This document shows, piece after piece, positions 40,611 to 53,800 of a stretch of 64,000 nt of DNA. The first letter of the stretch is position 1. Each line of letters begins with the position of its first letter. The DNA is from Osedax frankpressi. Its lineage: Eukaryota > Annelida > Polychaeta > Sabellida > Siboglinidae. Location: contig OZ038314.1 of NCBI GenBank assembly GCA_964035775.1, forward strand, positions 39,916,392-39,980,391, given 5' to 3'. Below the pieces are notes generated by a model that was not told the DNA's origin, ran no database searches, and saw only the letters and a list, made by a program, of their open reading frames with translations. A program made the position numbers and the translations under genes.

Positions 40611-43600
40611 GTTTGTACACTTATAAGGGTATAGGCTATATCTACTATTATAATTATATAGCTATTTATATACCGGTGGCAATATCTCATTTTCTTAGAA
40701 ATTGTTAATATGATATAATCAGGTATGCGAGTAGGTATCTGATTAATTCTAACGCTTATTAATAATATTTAGTTCAATACACTTCTTCTCTTTGTTTAGA
40801 CTCCAGCCCAGCCAAATAAACTAAAACCTATACAACATCGCTCCCAGTTCATGGCTATTGCAAAGTTTGTATTTATTACCATCATATGACGTCAAAACAA
40901 ACCATTATTTGCTGATAGATCATTGTATAATATATCATTTTAAATATTATTATTTATAAATACCAAAATTAATAACAAATAATTAGTTTTTTCTCTTAAG
41001 ATATGCTATATATCAATATATAGGATAAAATATGTACAAGACTATATTCCCTATACATATAATTGTGATTTAATTTAATTAAATTAATATTCATTTGAAT
41101 TTATTTTCAGAGGAATTGGTAAAGATCTATCAATGACTTATGCTAAATTGGAAAAGTTGACTTTTCGTTAGTTACAAATTATCATATTTAAAACCTGATC
41201 CCTTTTTTGATCAAATCCCATATCAATGCACCAATGATTTAGATTATAGGTTGTGGTTTGTTACATAATTGCGACATCAATTATTATCCTACATTAACTT
41301 ATTGCCATTTAACATTTTACTTCATTAAACACACCGTAAGTACTGCCATGTACTTATCCTACAGCACCCCATCCTTACACACCTTGAAATTCATACAAAC
41401 CTTCATTCCTATACACTTTATACACCCTTCTTAACTCTCCTAGGCTCCCATGCCACTCCAACACTATTTTGTATACTTCCAACACTCATTGACATATCTA
41501 ATTTATAACTCCTCGCATATAAGTCCACACGTTTACACCTTACCCACTATGTTTACACCTTACCCACTATGTTTACACCTTACCCACTATGTTTACACCT
41601 TACCCACTATATTTACACCTTACCCACTATGTTTACACCTTACCCACCTCACCTCACCTCACCCCCCACACCACACACCACACCTCACCAAACTCCACCA
41701 CACCTTACAACAACTCACTACCCCACACCACAACTTACAACAACTCACTACCCCACACCTCACCCACACCACACACCACACCTCAACTCCCACACCACAC
41801 ACCTCACCACACCACACCACACCTCACCATACCACACCTCACTACACCACACCTCGCCTCACCCCCCACACCAAACCCCACCACACCTTACAACAACTCA
41901 CTACCCCACACCACACCTCACAACAACTCACCTCACCCACACCACACACCGCACCTCACCCCCCACACCACACACCTCACCACACCACAACTTAAAAACA
42001 ACTCACTACCCCACACCTCACCCACACCACACACCACACCTCAACTCCCACACCACACACCTCACCACACCACACCTCATCATACCACACCTCACTACAC
42101 CACACCTCGCCTCACCCCCCACACCACACCACACTACCCCACACCACACCTCACTACCCCACACTCACCTCACTACCCCACACTCACTACCCCACACTTC
42201 ACTTCATACATGACAATCTCTTATTCTTCTAGTGGCAAAGAAAAAAAGTATATTTGACGACCGGCCAGAAGAAGTACAACAACTCACTTACATCATCAAA
42301 CAAGACATTGGACAAGTGAATTCCAAAATAGCCCAACTACAACAGGTAAACACTACATAGGGTTTAGTTGAGGGGTTAATAGTTGTCCCAGCTAGCTGGT
42401 ACACTTTATATTCTTGTTAACTCTTCTCTAATATTCTATAGGTACTATTACTATTGTATAAGTACTATTAATATTGTATAAGTACTATTAATATTGTATA
42501 GGTACTATTACTATTGTATAGGTACTATTAATATTGTATAAGTACTATTACTATTGTATAGGTACTATTAATATTGTATAGGTACTATTACTATTGTATA
42601 GGTACTATTAATATTGTATAGGTACTATTAATATTGTATAAGTACTATTACTATTGTATAGGTACTATTAATATTGTATAGGTACTATTAATATTGTATA
42701 AGTACTATTACTATTGTATAGGTACTATTAATATTGTATAGGTACTATTAATATTGTATAAGTACTATTACTATTGTATAGGTACTATTAATATTGTATA
42801 GGTACTATTACTATTGTATAAGTACTATTAATATTGTATAGGTACTATTAATATTGTATAAGTACTATTACTATTGTATAGGTACTATTAATATGCTATA
42901 GGTACTATTAATATGCTATAGGTACTATTAATATTGTATAAGTACTATTACTATTGTATAAGTACTATTAATATTGTATAGGTACTATTAATATTGTATA
43001 AGTACTATTACATAAGTACCATTACTATTGTATAGGTACTATTAATATTCTATAGGTACTATTAATATTGTATAAGTACTATTACTATTGTATAAGTACT
43101 ATTACTATTGTATAGGTACTATTAATATTGTATAAGTACTATTAATACTGTATAGGTACTATTAATATTGTATAGGTACTATTAATATTGTATAGGTACT
43201 ATTACTATTGTATAGGTACTATTAATATTGTATAGGCACTATTAATATTGTATAGGTACTATTAATATTGTATAGGTACTATTAATATTGTATAGGCACT
43301 ATTGATATTGTATAGGTACTATTACTATTGTATAAGTACTATAACTATTGTATAGGTACTGTTAATATTGTATAGGTACTATTACTATTGTATAAGTACT
43401 ATTACTATTGTATAGGTACTATTAATATTGTATAAGTACTATTACTATTGTATAAGTACTATTACTATTGTATAAGTACTATTAATATTGTATAGGGACT
43501 ATTACTATTGTATAAGTACTATTACTATTGTATAGGTACTATTAATATTGTATAGGCACTATTAATATTGTATAGGTACTATTACTATTGTATAAGTACT

Positions 43601-46478
43601 ATTACTATTGTATAGGTACTATTAATATTGTATAGGTACTATTACTATTGTATAAGTACTATTACTATTGTATAGGTACTATTAATATTGTATAGGTACT
43701 ATTACTATTGATTAGGTACTATTAATATTGTATGGGTACTATTAATATTGTATAAGTACTATTAATATTGTATAGGTACTATTAATATTGTATAGGTACT
43801 ATAAATATTGTATAGATACTATTAATATGGTATAAGTACTATTAATATTGTATAAGTACTATTGATATTGTATTAGTACTATTAATATTGTATAAGTACT
43901 ATTAATATTGTATAGGTACTATTAATATTGTATAAGTACTATTAATATTGTATAATTACTATTAATATTGTATAAGTACTATTAATATTGTATAATTACT
44001 ATTAATATTGTATAAGTACTATTAATATTGTATAAGTACTATTACTATTGTATAGGTACTATTAATATTGTATAGGTACTATTAATATTGTATAGGTACT
44101 ATTAATATTGTATAGGTACTATTAATATTGTATAAGTACTATTAATATTGTATAAGTACTATTAATATTGTATAGGTACTATTAATATTGTATAGGTACT
44201 ATTAATATTGTATAGGTACTATTACTATTGTATAGGTACTATTACTATTGTATAGGTACTATTAATATTGTATAGGTACTATTAATATTGTATAATTACT
44301 ATTAATATTTTATAAGTACTATTAATATTGTATAGGTACTATTAATATTTTATAGGTACTATTAATATTGTATAGGTACTATAAATATTGTATAAGTACT
44401 ATTAATATTGTATTAGTACTATTAATATTGTATAAGTACTATTACTATTGTATAAGTACTATTAATATTGTATAAGTACTATTAATATTGTATTAGTACT
44501 ATTACTATTGTATAAGTACTATTAATATTGTATAAGTACTATTCTTGTAGTATCCTTTTAAATTATATAAATTTTGTTCACCATAAAAAAAATATTAATC
44601 ATACATCTATAAATAGTATATTATATATATATTAATATAATATGATAAATAAATGCTGTAATTTATAATATTACTATTATAATATGATTAATAATTATTA
44701 TAATTTATAAATTATATTTTAATGTGATATATTTTAAGTTATAAGTTTATATTAATATATCAAATATATTCTGTATCATATAAAATTAAAATTAAAATGT
44801 AGTAGATAATATATATTTACCAATTACATCCATTCACTGATAATAACTATAAATATAATTAATAATAGAATGTTCTATAATACTGACATTATTTCATTGT
44901 TACAGCTGGGAAAATCTGAAAGGTCAAGCCATAATACACAAAATCATTCCAAGACAGTAGTGGTTACACTTCAATCTAAACTGGCCAATATGTCGTCCTC
45001 TTTTAAATCTGTATTAGAGACTCGTACAGAGGTTTCTATAAACTTTAACTTTATCATTGAATTTTAAACGTTTGCTAAACATTTATATTGTGATTTTAGA
45101 AGTGTATCATGGAATATAATTGTATATATATAAAATTTATAATTTTGATATCAATAAATTATAAATTATTATCCATTATTAAATAATTTAGTATAATTAA
45201 ATAATATAATTTATCTTTTTAATTTGCAGAATTTAAAAGAACAAAAAACCAGACGTGACCATTTCTCCAATGGCAGCTCTTCTATGACTTCTTCCCAAGA
45301 TCACAGTTAGTTATGTAAAAGGTCTCTATATAAAAATGTACCCAATTGGAATGCTAAATAACATAAACTGTAATATTAACTTTATGTTATTTGTATATTT
45401 TTTAAAATACATTATTTGGATGTTTTTATTCAATTTTAACATTTAATAAAAAATTATTATATATCAAAATTGTGTTCTCAAATTCCTACACCCGAACACC
45501 TTAATATAATTATTATGACATGATAAATATGCTACATTAATTATATATATAGAAGATTATGAATTACATTTCTTATTTTGCATATAACTTAATTTAATTG
45601 TTAATAAATATTAATATTTAAAACGAGGGATTTATTATTTAATTAAATATTATATATATTTAATTTATATTATTGAATTAATTTTCTAAATCACTTTTGT
45701 TTATAATACCCTACTCTATTTTTGTAGAAGGTTCCGTACTAATGCAGGATGATAGCAAAGAACATACAATAAATATGGGCGAGAGTGACCGATACACACA
45801 ACAAATGCAACTCATTGACCAACAAGTTTAAAATATATAAAGACAATATTTTCACAATTTGTCCAGAAATATAAATAATTTTCACAGATAAAATTCACTC
45901 CAAATTCTATTTCTATACTTTAGAGATTTTAAAATATTATTTTATTGGTTTTGTCTCAATATTTGTAAACAGTCTTCTGTACTATCTTGTGCTACTATCT
46001 GTACTATCTGTACTATCTTGTACTACTATATGTACTATATGTACTATCTTGTACTACTATCTGTACTATCTTGCAGGATGAATTCATTTCTAGCAGAGCA
46101 AACACAATGCAGAATATAGAATCAACAATAGTCGAACTCGGCGGAATATTCCAACAATTGGCACATATGGTCAAAGAACAAGATGAAGTTGTTCAAAGGT
46201 TATTTATCACTTTGATACTAAAATATAATAATACTTTACATACTGTTTTCATTTATTGTTTTAGTTTTATATTAAAATATGATTTATAATGAATTTATAT
46301 CTACATTTTTAAAAACAGGATTGATTCTAATGTCGAAGATACTCATCTGAATGTGGAAGCCGCCCATTCTGAAATTCTCAAATACTTTCAATCTGTAAGC
46401 TCTAATCGTTGGCTTATGATTAAGATCTTTGGCGTTCTGCTCTTATTTTTCATTATATTTGTGGTTGTGATGGCCTAA
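40395..46478 (+). CDS. STX5: Syntaxin 5, ER-Golgi Qa-SNARE (9 exons, complete)
   Basis: Target-membrane SNARE for COPII vesicle fusion and intra-Golgi traffic. Nine exons join in phase to 343 residues; human has 355 in the long form. Order: variable N-terminus (1-52), conserved peptide AAKDRTKEFVSAV (54-66), Habc helices (about 75-210), SNARE motif (about 252-314) with the zero-layer glutamine at Q285 (MVKEQDEVV), and a C-terminal membrane anchor (about 323-342, IKIFGVLLLFFIIFVVV). Exon 8 matches human in MQNIESTIVELGxIFQQLAH. An in-frame TGA lies directly before the ATG, so the start is firm. There are two in-frame starts, M1 and M53. It is divergent from MTR and in tandem with GALM. Confidence 0.97.
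40800..40864 (+). CDS. STX5: STX5 exon 2
   Basis: Acceptor tttgtttag, donor GTTTGT. Encodes TPAQPNKLKPIQHRSQFMAI and A, aligned to human NKPALRAVRQRSEFTLMAK. Confidence 0.93.
41111..41166 (+). CDS. STX5: STX5 exon 3
   Basis: Acceptor attttcag, donor GTTAGT. Encodes GIGKDLSMTYAKLEKLTF; human has RIGKDLSNTFAKLEKLTI. Confidence 0.96.
41531..41647. repeat. 20-bp tandem repeat (gtttacaccttacccactat), about 6 copies
   Basis: Copies start every 20 bp from 41531 in STX5 intron 3. The array leads straight into a CA-rich satellite. Confidence 0.95.
41648..42208. repeat. CA-rich satellite (cctcaccacaccaca), STX5 intron 3
   Basis: About 560 bp of irregular ccacacc, cctcacc and actacccc words, purine-free over long stretches on the sense strand. 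A block from about 41746 recurs 258 bp later at 42004. It ends about 25 nt before the exon 4 acceptor. All three plus frames are open (HTTPHLT-like), which is a composition artefact. Confidence 0.94.
42233..42345 (+). CDS. STX5: STX5 exon 4
   Basis: Acceptor tcttctag, donor GTAAAC. Encodes LAKKKSIFDDRPEEVQQLTY and IIKQDIGQVNSKIAQLQQ, a conserved Habc helix. Confidence 0.96.
42435..44543. repeat. 20-bp minisatellite (ggtactattaatattgtata), about 105 copies, STX5 intron 4
   Basis: 2.1 kb of direct copies alternating attaatatt/attactatt and tatagg/tataag. Near 43010 there is a partial unit; otherwise the register holds. Confidence 0.97.
44906..45031 (+). CDS. STX5: STX5 exon 5
   Basis: Acceptor ttacag, donor GTTTCT. 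Encodes HSKTVVVTLQSKLANMSSSF and KSVLETRTE; human has HSNTIVVSLQSKLASMSNDF. Confidence 0.96.
45230..45305 (+). CDS. STX5: STX5 exon 6
   Basis: Acceptor tttgcag, donor GTTAGT. Encodes NLKEQKTRRDHFSNGSSSMT and SSQDH; human has NLKQQRSRREQFSRA. Confidence 0.94.
45728..45825 (+). CDS. STX5: STX5 exon 7
   Basis: Acceptor tttgtag, donor GTTTAA. Encodes GSVLMQDDSKEHTINMGESD and RYTQQMQLIDQQ, ending in the conserved QLQLIDEQ-type segment just before the SNARE helix. Confidence 0.94.
45972..46076. repeat. Short tandem repeat (tactatcttg/tactatctg) adjoining STX5 exon 8
   Basis: About 100 bp of tgtactatct and tgtactacta words run directly into the acceptor: the last repeat word, tactatcttg, is followed by cag and exon 8. 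Confidence 0.88.
46077..46198 (+). CDS. STX5: STX5 exon 8 (SNARE motif)
   Basis: Acceptor cttgcag, donor GTTATT. Encodes DEFISSRANTMQNIESTIVE, LGGIFQQLAHMVKEQDEVVQ. Contains the zero-layer glutamine (Q285). The upstream tactatcttg repeat runs into the acceptor. Confidence 0.97.
46319..46478 (+). CDS. STX5: STX5 exon 9 (SNARE end and membrane anchor)
   Basis: Acceptor aaacag, stop TAA at 46476. Encodes AAHSEILKYFQSVSSNRWLM, then the hydrophobic anchor ending VVVMA; the human protein ends IIFVVFLA. Confidence 0.97.
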
Positions 46479-46753
46479 AACTACAATTATACATTTATTA
46501 CGATGTTGCACACAATATCGTGATTTATTTTATTTTGAGAATTTATTTACACAATGTAAATTTAAACCATATTATTATTATGTTTCTGTATTGTATTGTT
46601 ATAAAGGCTAACTACATATTATTATACATATTATGTATATATTATATTTACAAATTCACCATCTGCAATTTTGGAATAATCCGCATATGTATTATTATTG
46701 TTAATATCTTTATAAGTGATAATTAATATGAATATTATTATCCAATTAAACGC

Positions 46754-46792
46754 ATTTTAGTATAAATTTTTCTTTAAAATTTATACTAAAAT
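46754..46792. repeat. Perfect 17-bp inverted repeat, 5-nt loop
   Basis: Arms attttagtataaatttt and its exact complement, loop tcttt, 275 bp after the STX5 stop. It could form a hairpin in a long 3' UTR; no function is assigned. Confidence 0.85.
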
Positions 46793-47511
46793 ATATTATT
46801 TTATCTCCCATATATACAAAACAATAAATTATATAAAATAACTTATAATAAATATGATGATATCATAAATGAATGTTTTATATTATTTACCCTCTGAACC
46901 TCAACTAACAATTTTACTTTAAATTTAATTAACAATATGATTTCACCAGAAAATAAATACATAGGTAATAATAGAATATATTATATACTACCTAAAATTA
47001 TTAACATTTGTTTAGTAGGTGATGTATTTTCTGTATTAATTTTGTGAAGGCTTCAATAAGTAATGATTCATAGCTGTGTACTTTAGAATTAGGGGTAGTA
47101 GAATTCGTATTTACTAAGTAATTAATGTGAGATAACAAGAAATTATTAAAAGTGAAAAGGGTTAAAATGTTATTCATATTTCTAGTTTGATTGCATGCAA
47201 ATTTCATATTTTAGAGAATATTAACAATATATATTAGTTATAGATATACGTTAATATCAGTAACTATAAATTGGTACTGCAGAAAATAAAGCTGTAAGTA
47301 GTAAGGTAATCAAAATTGACGAGACTTAAACATTGACTTGATGGTATGCTCATTTTGATATAATGGTAAACCAATAGTGTTAGCCAAGATTAACTTGGTA
47401 ATCTGAGATACTAGTTAGTAATTATTTAGTTGTAATTGTCTAAATGCTCTAACGAATAAGTCTCTCAGTTAATTGGATATGTAAAGGATCGATGGATAAA
47501 TAATATAGCAT

Positions 47512-47704
47512 ATAATAGATATACTATTTATTTCATCATATATTTATTTATTAATAAATAAATTCTACACATACTTATATTATATACTATTTTAAAACAT
47601 TTAGCATATTATAAATATACTATTTATTTCATCATATATTTATTTATTAATAAATAAATTCTACACATATTTATATTATATACTATTTTAAAACATTTAG
47701 CATA
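47512..47704. repeat. 96-bp tandem duplication
   Basis: Two copies at a 96-bp offset containing atcatatatttatttattaa and ctattttaaaacatttagca, differing at only a few bases. Confidence 0.88.
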
Positions 47705-48499
47705 TTATAAATATACTCTTCTCTGTGCTAAATATATTACTAATCCAATAATTAAATACTATAAGATCATTAGAATTAAGAATCGTATACAGATTAACAA
47801 TATTCGTATTTTAGATTATTGATCGATTTATCGTAGTCATTCTCCTTTACAATTGAACCCAAAAAAAGGTATACGTATACAATTATTACAATCATGTGTG
47901 AACCTTAGAAAAATATATACATCATCTACTTTTTTAAAATATGATTGAATTAATTTATAGTTTTATATAATATATATAATATAAAATTTGTCAATTTTAT
48001 TTTGTCATAAATTTCCGGAAATTTATAATTTTTTGTTTTAATAAGTAACATAATTACAATAAGTTACTTTTGAAATATAAAAATGTGAGAGATCTGAATA
48101 AGATTATATCTAGTTTTGCCAATTAATATAATAACAAACAAGATTCTGGCTAGATAAGTTGTGAACTATGTTGATTTGTTTACATATAATATATTTAATA
48201 ATTTGTACAAAATTTATGTCTTTCTTGCTCATATATAGTTAATTTAAATTATATAGATATTGAATTTATCTAGATATCGATTTTATATGTTACATGCAGA
48301 TATTTTCACAAATATTGTTGATTTAAATTTTATAGATTTATAATTGATAGCAATATCGATTTTATTTGTTATAAACCTATATTCCAAATATATACCGTAA
48401 ATATAGTATACAAAATTTGAATATTGTAAACAAATCAATCATTTTAGCAGATCTGACGGCTGATTTAAATTCAATCCATGAAACATATTTTTATTTAAT

Positions 48500-48680
48500 A
48501 TTAATATTCGCATCTATTTATATTAAAATTTGTAATACAATTTGGAAATATCTGCGTGATAAAAATGTGAGAGAGTGTAATAAAATACACATAAAAGCTA
48601 TATTGAGATCAATTCAACGTCTATAAATTTTAGATAAACGATATATTTAGAAATATATATGTAATAAATCAATTATATAG
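48500..48680 (+). repeat. Dispersed repeat, copy A
   Basis: Shares acataaaagcta, attgagatcaattcaacgtc and acgatatatttagaaatata with copy B at 49250-49400. An unassigned dispersed or old duplicated element. Confidence 0.7.
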
Positions 48681-49249
48681 GTATATTGCATATAATAATA
48701 GACCAACTTTCTGATCTTGTATAGCACTATATATTATTTAGTACGCGTAATACTATTATTTAACCGCGGTTTCGATGTTTGAGTGTTAAATAATACTATG
48801 TATTCATAATCTATGATAAATACTCGGATAAATAGTAGTAGTATTATATTTATTTATTAAATACATACTAGTTAAAAATAAATATATAATTTTAATATAG
48901 TTTAAATACATATATTTAAAATCTAGCCATATATGACAGTAAAAAGCTAACATTTACTTAATTCGGTAATATTGGATAATAGTATCAAAATACAATATTT
49001 GATATATTATTTACCCTTCGGGTTTAAATAAATGATCAGTTTTTATATATAAATCACTAATAATATTGATTATCAAAGAGAGATATATATATAAAGAAAC
49101 TGTATTATTGGTATCAATAGATATTTCCAAATATATTACATAAAGATGATAAGAACAATTTTAATATCATAAATAAATTTTAATATTAATAAATATGTAT
49201 TTTCCCCATATTATTGTTCTACTGAAAAATAATACGGGGAACAGCATTT

Positions 49250-49400
49250 TTGTTAATAAATATTAAAGTTTGTGATACTATCTATTTGGAAATATATGCA
49301 TGTAACACATAAAAGCTAGATTGAGATCAATTCAACGTCTATACATTTTAGATCAACGATATATTTAGAAATATATGTGTACAAATAAATTATATATTGA
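49250..49400 (+). repeat. Dispersed repeat, copy B
   Basis: Direct-orientation partner of copy A about 730 bp upstream, shorter by about 30 bp between atttggaaatat and acataaaagcta. Confidence 0.7.
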
Positions 49401-50758
49401 GATCATATCTATAACATTATCACTTATCACTGATCCTAATAATTGGCGTTCGTAATCATTGATAAATAAATACAATTTTAAAATAAATTATTTAGATATT
49501 TTATGTAAAACATATTTTTAATGTTAATGATATTAATTAAGTTATTAACTATAGATTAATAATTGAGTTATAGCTATATAATATATTGAAATATGTTCTA
49601 TTTGAATCTTTAAAGTTTATAATATCAATATCATATATTCTCGAGTATAGGTACATATGAGAATGTGGTGATAGTATGTTCAATTAATACGAGTTTATCT
49701 TATTGTATGTATTGTATGTTAACTAAATATTAGTGGACACATTAACATTCATACAAGTTAGACATACCTAGAACCATTGGATATAATCGATTAACTTGTA
49801 TGCATACTTTTAATGAGTCACAATATTTATTAAAACTATGATTATATATATTTTGTTTTTTTATTGATATGTTATTAATTATCCTTATGTACGTTATTAA
49901 TTATCCTTATATATTAATGGTAAACCTGAGTATTTAAAATACGAGAATGTATTATTTATAGGAAACACATTATCGAATAACAGACTATTTAAGATATTAT
50001 AATACTTTATATTGTTTTATATGTGAAATAAATAACATATATAAATCATATACATATCATATTATTAAAGAGATCACCTGTAAAATGTATAGGTTTAATT
50101 TTAGTGATATGTATCTGGTCTTCGTCAATACTTGTGATGAATTCATGTATAAAATAACCTTAACAATATACTAATGCATTAAATATTAGATATTTATATA
50201 TGATTTATGTATTATATAGTACAATATGCCGTAATATTAGTTTTGTATATTATCTGTTGTCTAATATATATGTTATGTTATGTAATCTTTTCTAGTAGTA
50301 GTTAACTACTTATTATATAATACTACCTCTATTAAATTTCAATATATAATTACTCTTAATTCTGAATTAAAATGTCTTATCCTATTTAACTTAAATTAAA
50401 ATAATAAACTATAGCAGTTGCCAGAACCATTTCAAGATGAATTCAGACTTTCCATACTAAGTAACAAGTGATTTAGTATCTTTTTGGATTATAACATCGG
50501 ATCCATAAATAACATTTTTGAAATAATCTTACCTCATGACATTAAGTTAGTTTGTCAATTATTATAAAGATTAAAGCCACTTTAAAATATAGTTTTGTAT
50601 TATTAAATATATTTAGATAATTTACTATATATTCTAAGTTTTAAAATGCTAATAAAGTATATTTTAATGAACTGCATTAAATTATGTCCCATATTTAATT
50701 ACAATAAGTAATCTAATAAAGTATTATTTAGAACATATTTTTGTTTTTCAGATAAAAA

Positions 50759-50811
50759 ATGGTCTGTGAAATTGAAATATTTGGTTCGATTAAAGATAAA
50801 GAAATTAAAAA
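50759..50811 (+). CDS. GALM: GALM exon 1
   Basis: [17 protein letters not shown], then a split Lys; donor GTTTAA. The junction to exon 2 restores [12 protein letters not shown], aligned with human EKFQLQSDLLRV. Confidence 0.85.
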
Positions 50812-53800
50812 GTTTAATAATAGAGATAAATATATATATATATATTATATATATATATATATATTATATATATATATATATATTATATATAATTATATAT
50901 AATATTCATATATATATAGATTATCAAAGCCTATAATTATTGAAGATTAATACAAATAATACAAAGTCATTCATATTTTATCGCAAATATATAATTGAAT
51001 TCATTACAAAGAATTACATTAATATTCATATATATTTTAAATAATAATACCATAGATTCATTTTAAAGAATGCTTTTCTTGAGGTACATATTTTGGAATT
51101 TGGAGCTATTATTCAGACGTTAAAGGTCTATGATAAAATGGGTACCTCTACGGATGTGGTTCTAGGATATGATACCCTAAAAGGTTTTCATAATTTCTAT
51201 ATTATAATTATATTTTTAGAGTTATAATAATTTAAACTTAATAATGACATAATATCTTCAATCAGTTATCATAATATTAAATTAAATATAAGTCAAAATT
51301 AAATTTTAAACCCATTACAATTATCTTTATATTTCTATTTATTGCCCTAAACACCTGTATTTTTTTATCGCACTTTTTCTCTTTCATTCATTTCATGCAG
51401 AATATGAAACCGACGAGTTTTATTTAGGCTGCATTATTGGCCGAGTAGCTAATCGAATTGCGGCCGGTCGATTTCACTTGCAAGACGTCGATTACGTGTT
51501 ACAGTGTAACAATGGCCCTAATCACCTTCATGGTGGTAGCGATGGCTTCCATAAGGTTTACTCTTCTTATAATTAAAGAAACCACTTAGCTGATTCAAGT
51601 TGACATATATGTCATTTATAGAGATTCAATATACCTTTTGTCATGGTTTATTTTATATATATATATATTATAATGATAATATTGAATTTAATTATAGAGT
51701 ATAACTAAATTCAATATATAAATTCAAAATATAGTCTCACCCCATTCCAAATAGTGGTAGCAATATACAATTGATTATTTTAGTATTTATCTACATAATA
51801 ATATAATATAGATAGAAATATATATTATTGTAAAATCATTATATATAGATATATATAATATATTTATACAATAAAGAGTATATTGTCAAAACTCAATTAG
51901 TATTTTATTAATTATAAATAAGTAAATGTAGTTTAGTAAAACTCAGTTTAACTCCTATAATATTATTATTATAATTCCAATAGTATATAATTTAGATTGA
52001 TGGTATTATTAATGAACATTCCATTGGAACTACAAAGAAAAATACTACTTAATTATATAATATTTATGCAGAGGTGCTGGAGTGGAGAAAAGGATAGCGA
52101 CAATAGTGTTACACTGAAACTAAAGAGTTGTCATGGAGATCAAGGTTAATAAGATACATGTATGAATATGACATATATAGATATAGATATTGGTATAACT
52201 GTAGTAATTATAAACTTTGATAAAATTATTCAGATCATATTCTTCACTTCAAATTTATAATTAAAACTAAAATATATACTAATTTAATATATGCTAACAT
52301 TTAACATATTTTTAAATATTACATTATGTATACTATATACAATTACATATTTTTCTGAATGATTTTTCAACTAATTATATACAAATGAAATATGTCTCTG
52401 ATTCACTGATCAATTTAATGGGTCCACCGGGTAGGAACTACCATCAGTAGGTGTTGGAATTCATTCCATTTAGTATCAATTATTTACAGCGCATATTTAC
52501 GTACCAAAACAAAATCGCCATTTCGATACATACATCTACTTGACCTTTAATTATGACCACGATATTAATGAGATCGCGTCATTATCTCTACGACTACCAC
52601 TTGACCAGGCTACCCGGGTAGAGTGGACGTCGGAGTAACTTACAGTTTGACCGCTGGCACGTTGAGGATTGACTATGAAGCTATAGCGTCGAAATACGAC
52701 ACTCCGCTGAACCTTACTAGCCACTCGTATTTCAACCTCTCCGGACAGGTTAGATTTCGTCAGATTGACCCCCGCGGTCAAGAGAAAAGATGTCAATTGA
52801 TTAGAAATACTTATAAGTTATGCAAGATTTAATTTTTTTTAATTGAAGAATATGCTTCCATATCTTTTCAGTATTCAATCCACATGGATTGAATACTGAA
52901 ATTACAAAATTAGTCCAGTAATGTATTTATCCACTTTATATGGAGTCTATTAGATCACCAATACCTATTTTTTATTAATGAATTCTGTATATATTTGGTA
53001 TTGTATAATAGAATTTTCAATAATGATAATTACAAATTAGTTTTTAACAATTCAATTTATAATTGACTCTTTAATAAGTAATTAATAGTTTAGTAAGTAA
53101 CTAATAGTTTAGTAAGTAATTAATAGTTAAGTAAGTAATTAATAGTTTAGTAAGTAATTAATAGTTTAGTAAGTAATTAATAGTTTAGTAAGTAATTAAT
53201 AGTTAAGTAAGTAATTAATAGTTTAGTAAGTAATTAATAGTTTAGTAAGTAATTAATAGTTTAGTAAGTAATTAATAGTTTAGTAAGTAATTAATAGTTT
53301 AGTAAGTAATTAATAGTTTAGTAAGTAATTAATAGTTTAGTAAGTAATTAATAGTTTAGTAAGTAATTAATAGTTTAGTAAGTAATTAATAGTTTAGTAA
53401 GTAATTAATAGTTTAGTAAGTAATTAATAGTTTAGTAAGTAATTAATAGTTAAGTAAGTAATTAATAGTTTAGTAAGTAATTAATAGTTTAGTAAGTAAT
53501 TAATAGTTTAGTAAGTAATTAATAGTTTAGTAAGTAATTAATAGTTTAGTAAGTAATTAATAGTTTAGTAAGTAATTAATAGTTTAGTAAGTAATGAATA
53601 GTTTAGTAAGTAATTAATAGTTTAGTAAGTAATTAATAGTTAAGTAAGTAATTAATAGTTTAGTAAGTAATTAATAGTTTAGTAAGTAATTAATAGTTTA
53701 GTAAGTAATTAATAGTTAAGTAAGTAATTAATAGTTTAGTAAGTAATTAATAGTTTAGTAAGTAATTAATAGTTTAGTAAGTAATTAATAGTTTAGTAAG

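Larger units (their letters stand above)
46479..50758. other. Intergenic, AT-rich, STX5 3' side to GALM start
   Basis: No coding match recognised. It must contain the STX5 3' UTR and the GALM promoter. It holds a 17-bp inverted repeat, a 96-bp tandem duplication and two diverged copies of a dispersed repeat (listed separately). Short open frames at 47001-47207 (minus) and 48417-48626 (plus) match nothing I recognise. Confidence 0.65.

Noticed and set aside
41450-42257. Three plus frames rich in His, Thr and Pro
   Set aside because: CA-rich satellite without stops; only 42233-42257 is real coding (STX5 exon 4, one frame).
47001-47207. 68-codon minus open frame between STX5 and GALM
   Set aside because: AT-rich composition, no recognised family and no splice context; likely chance.
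48417-48626. 69-codon plus open frame
   Set aside because: Lies in the dispersed repeat pair; the second copy does not keep the frame.
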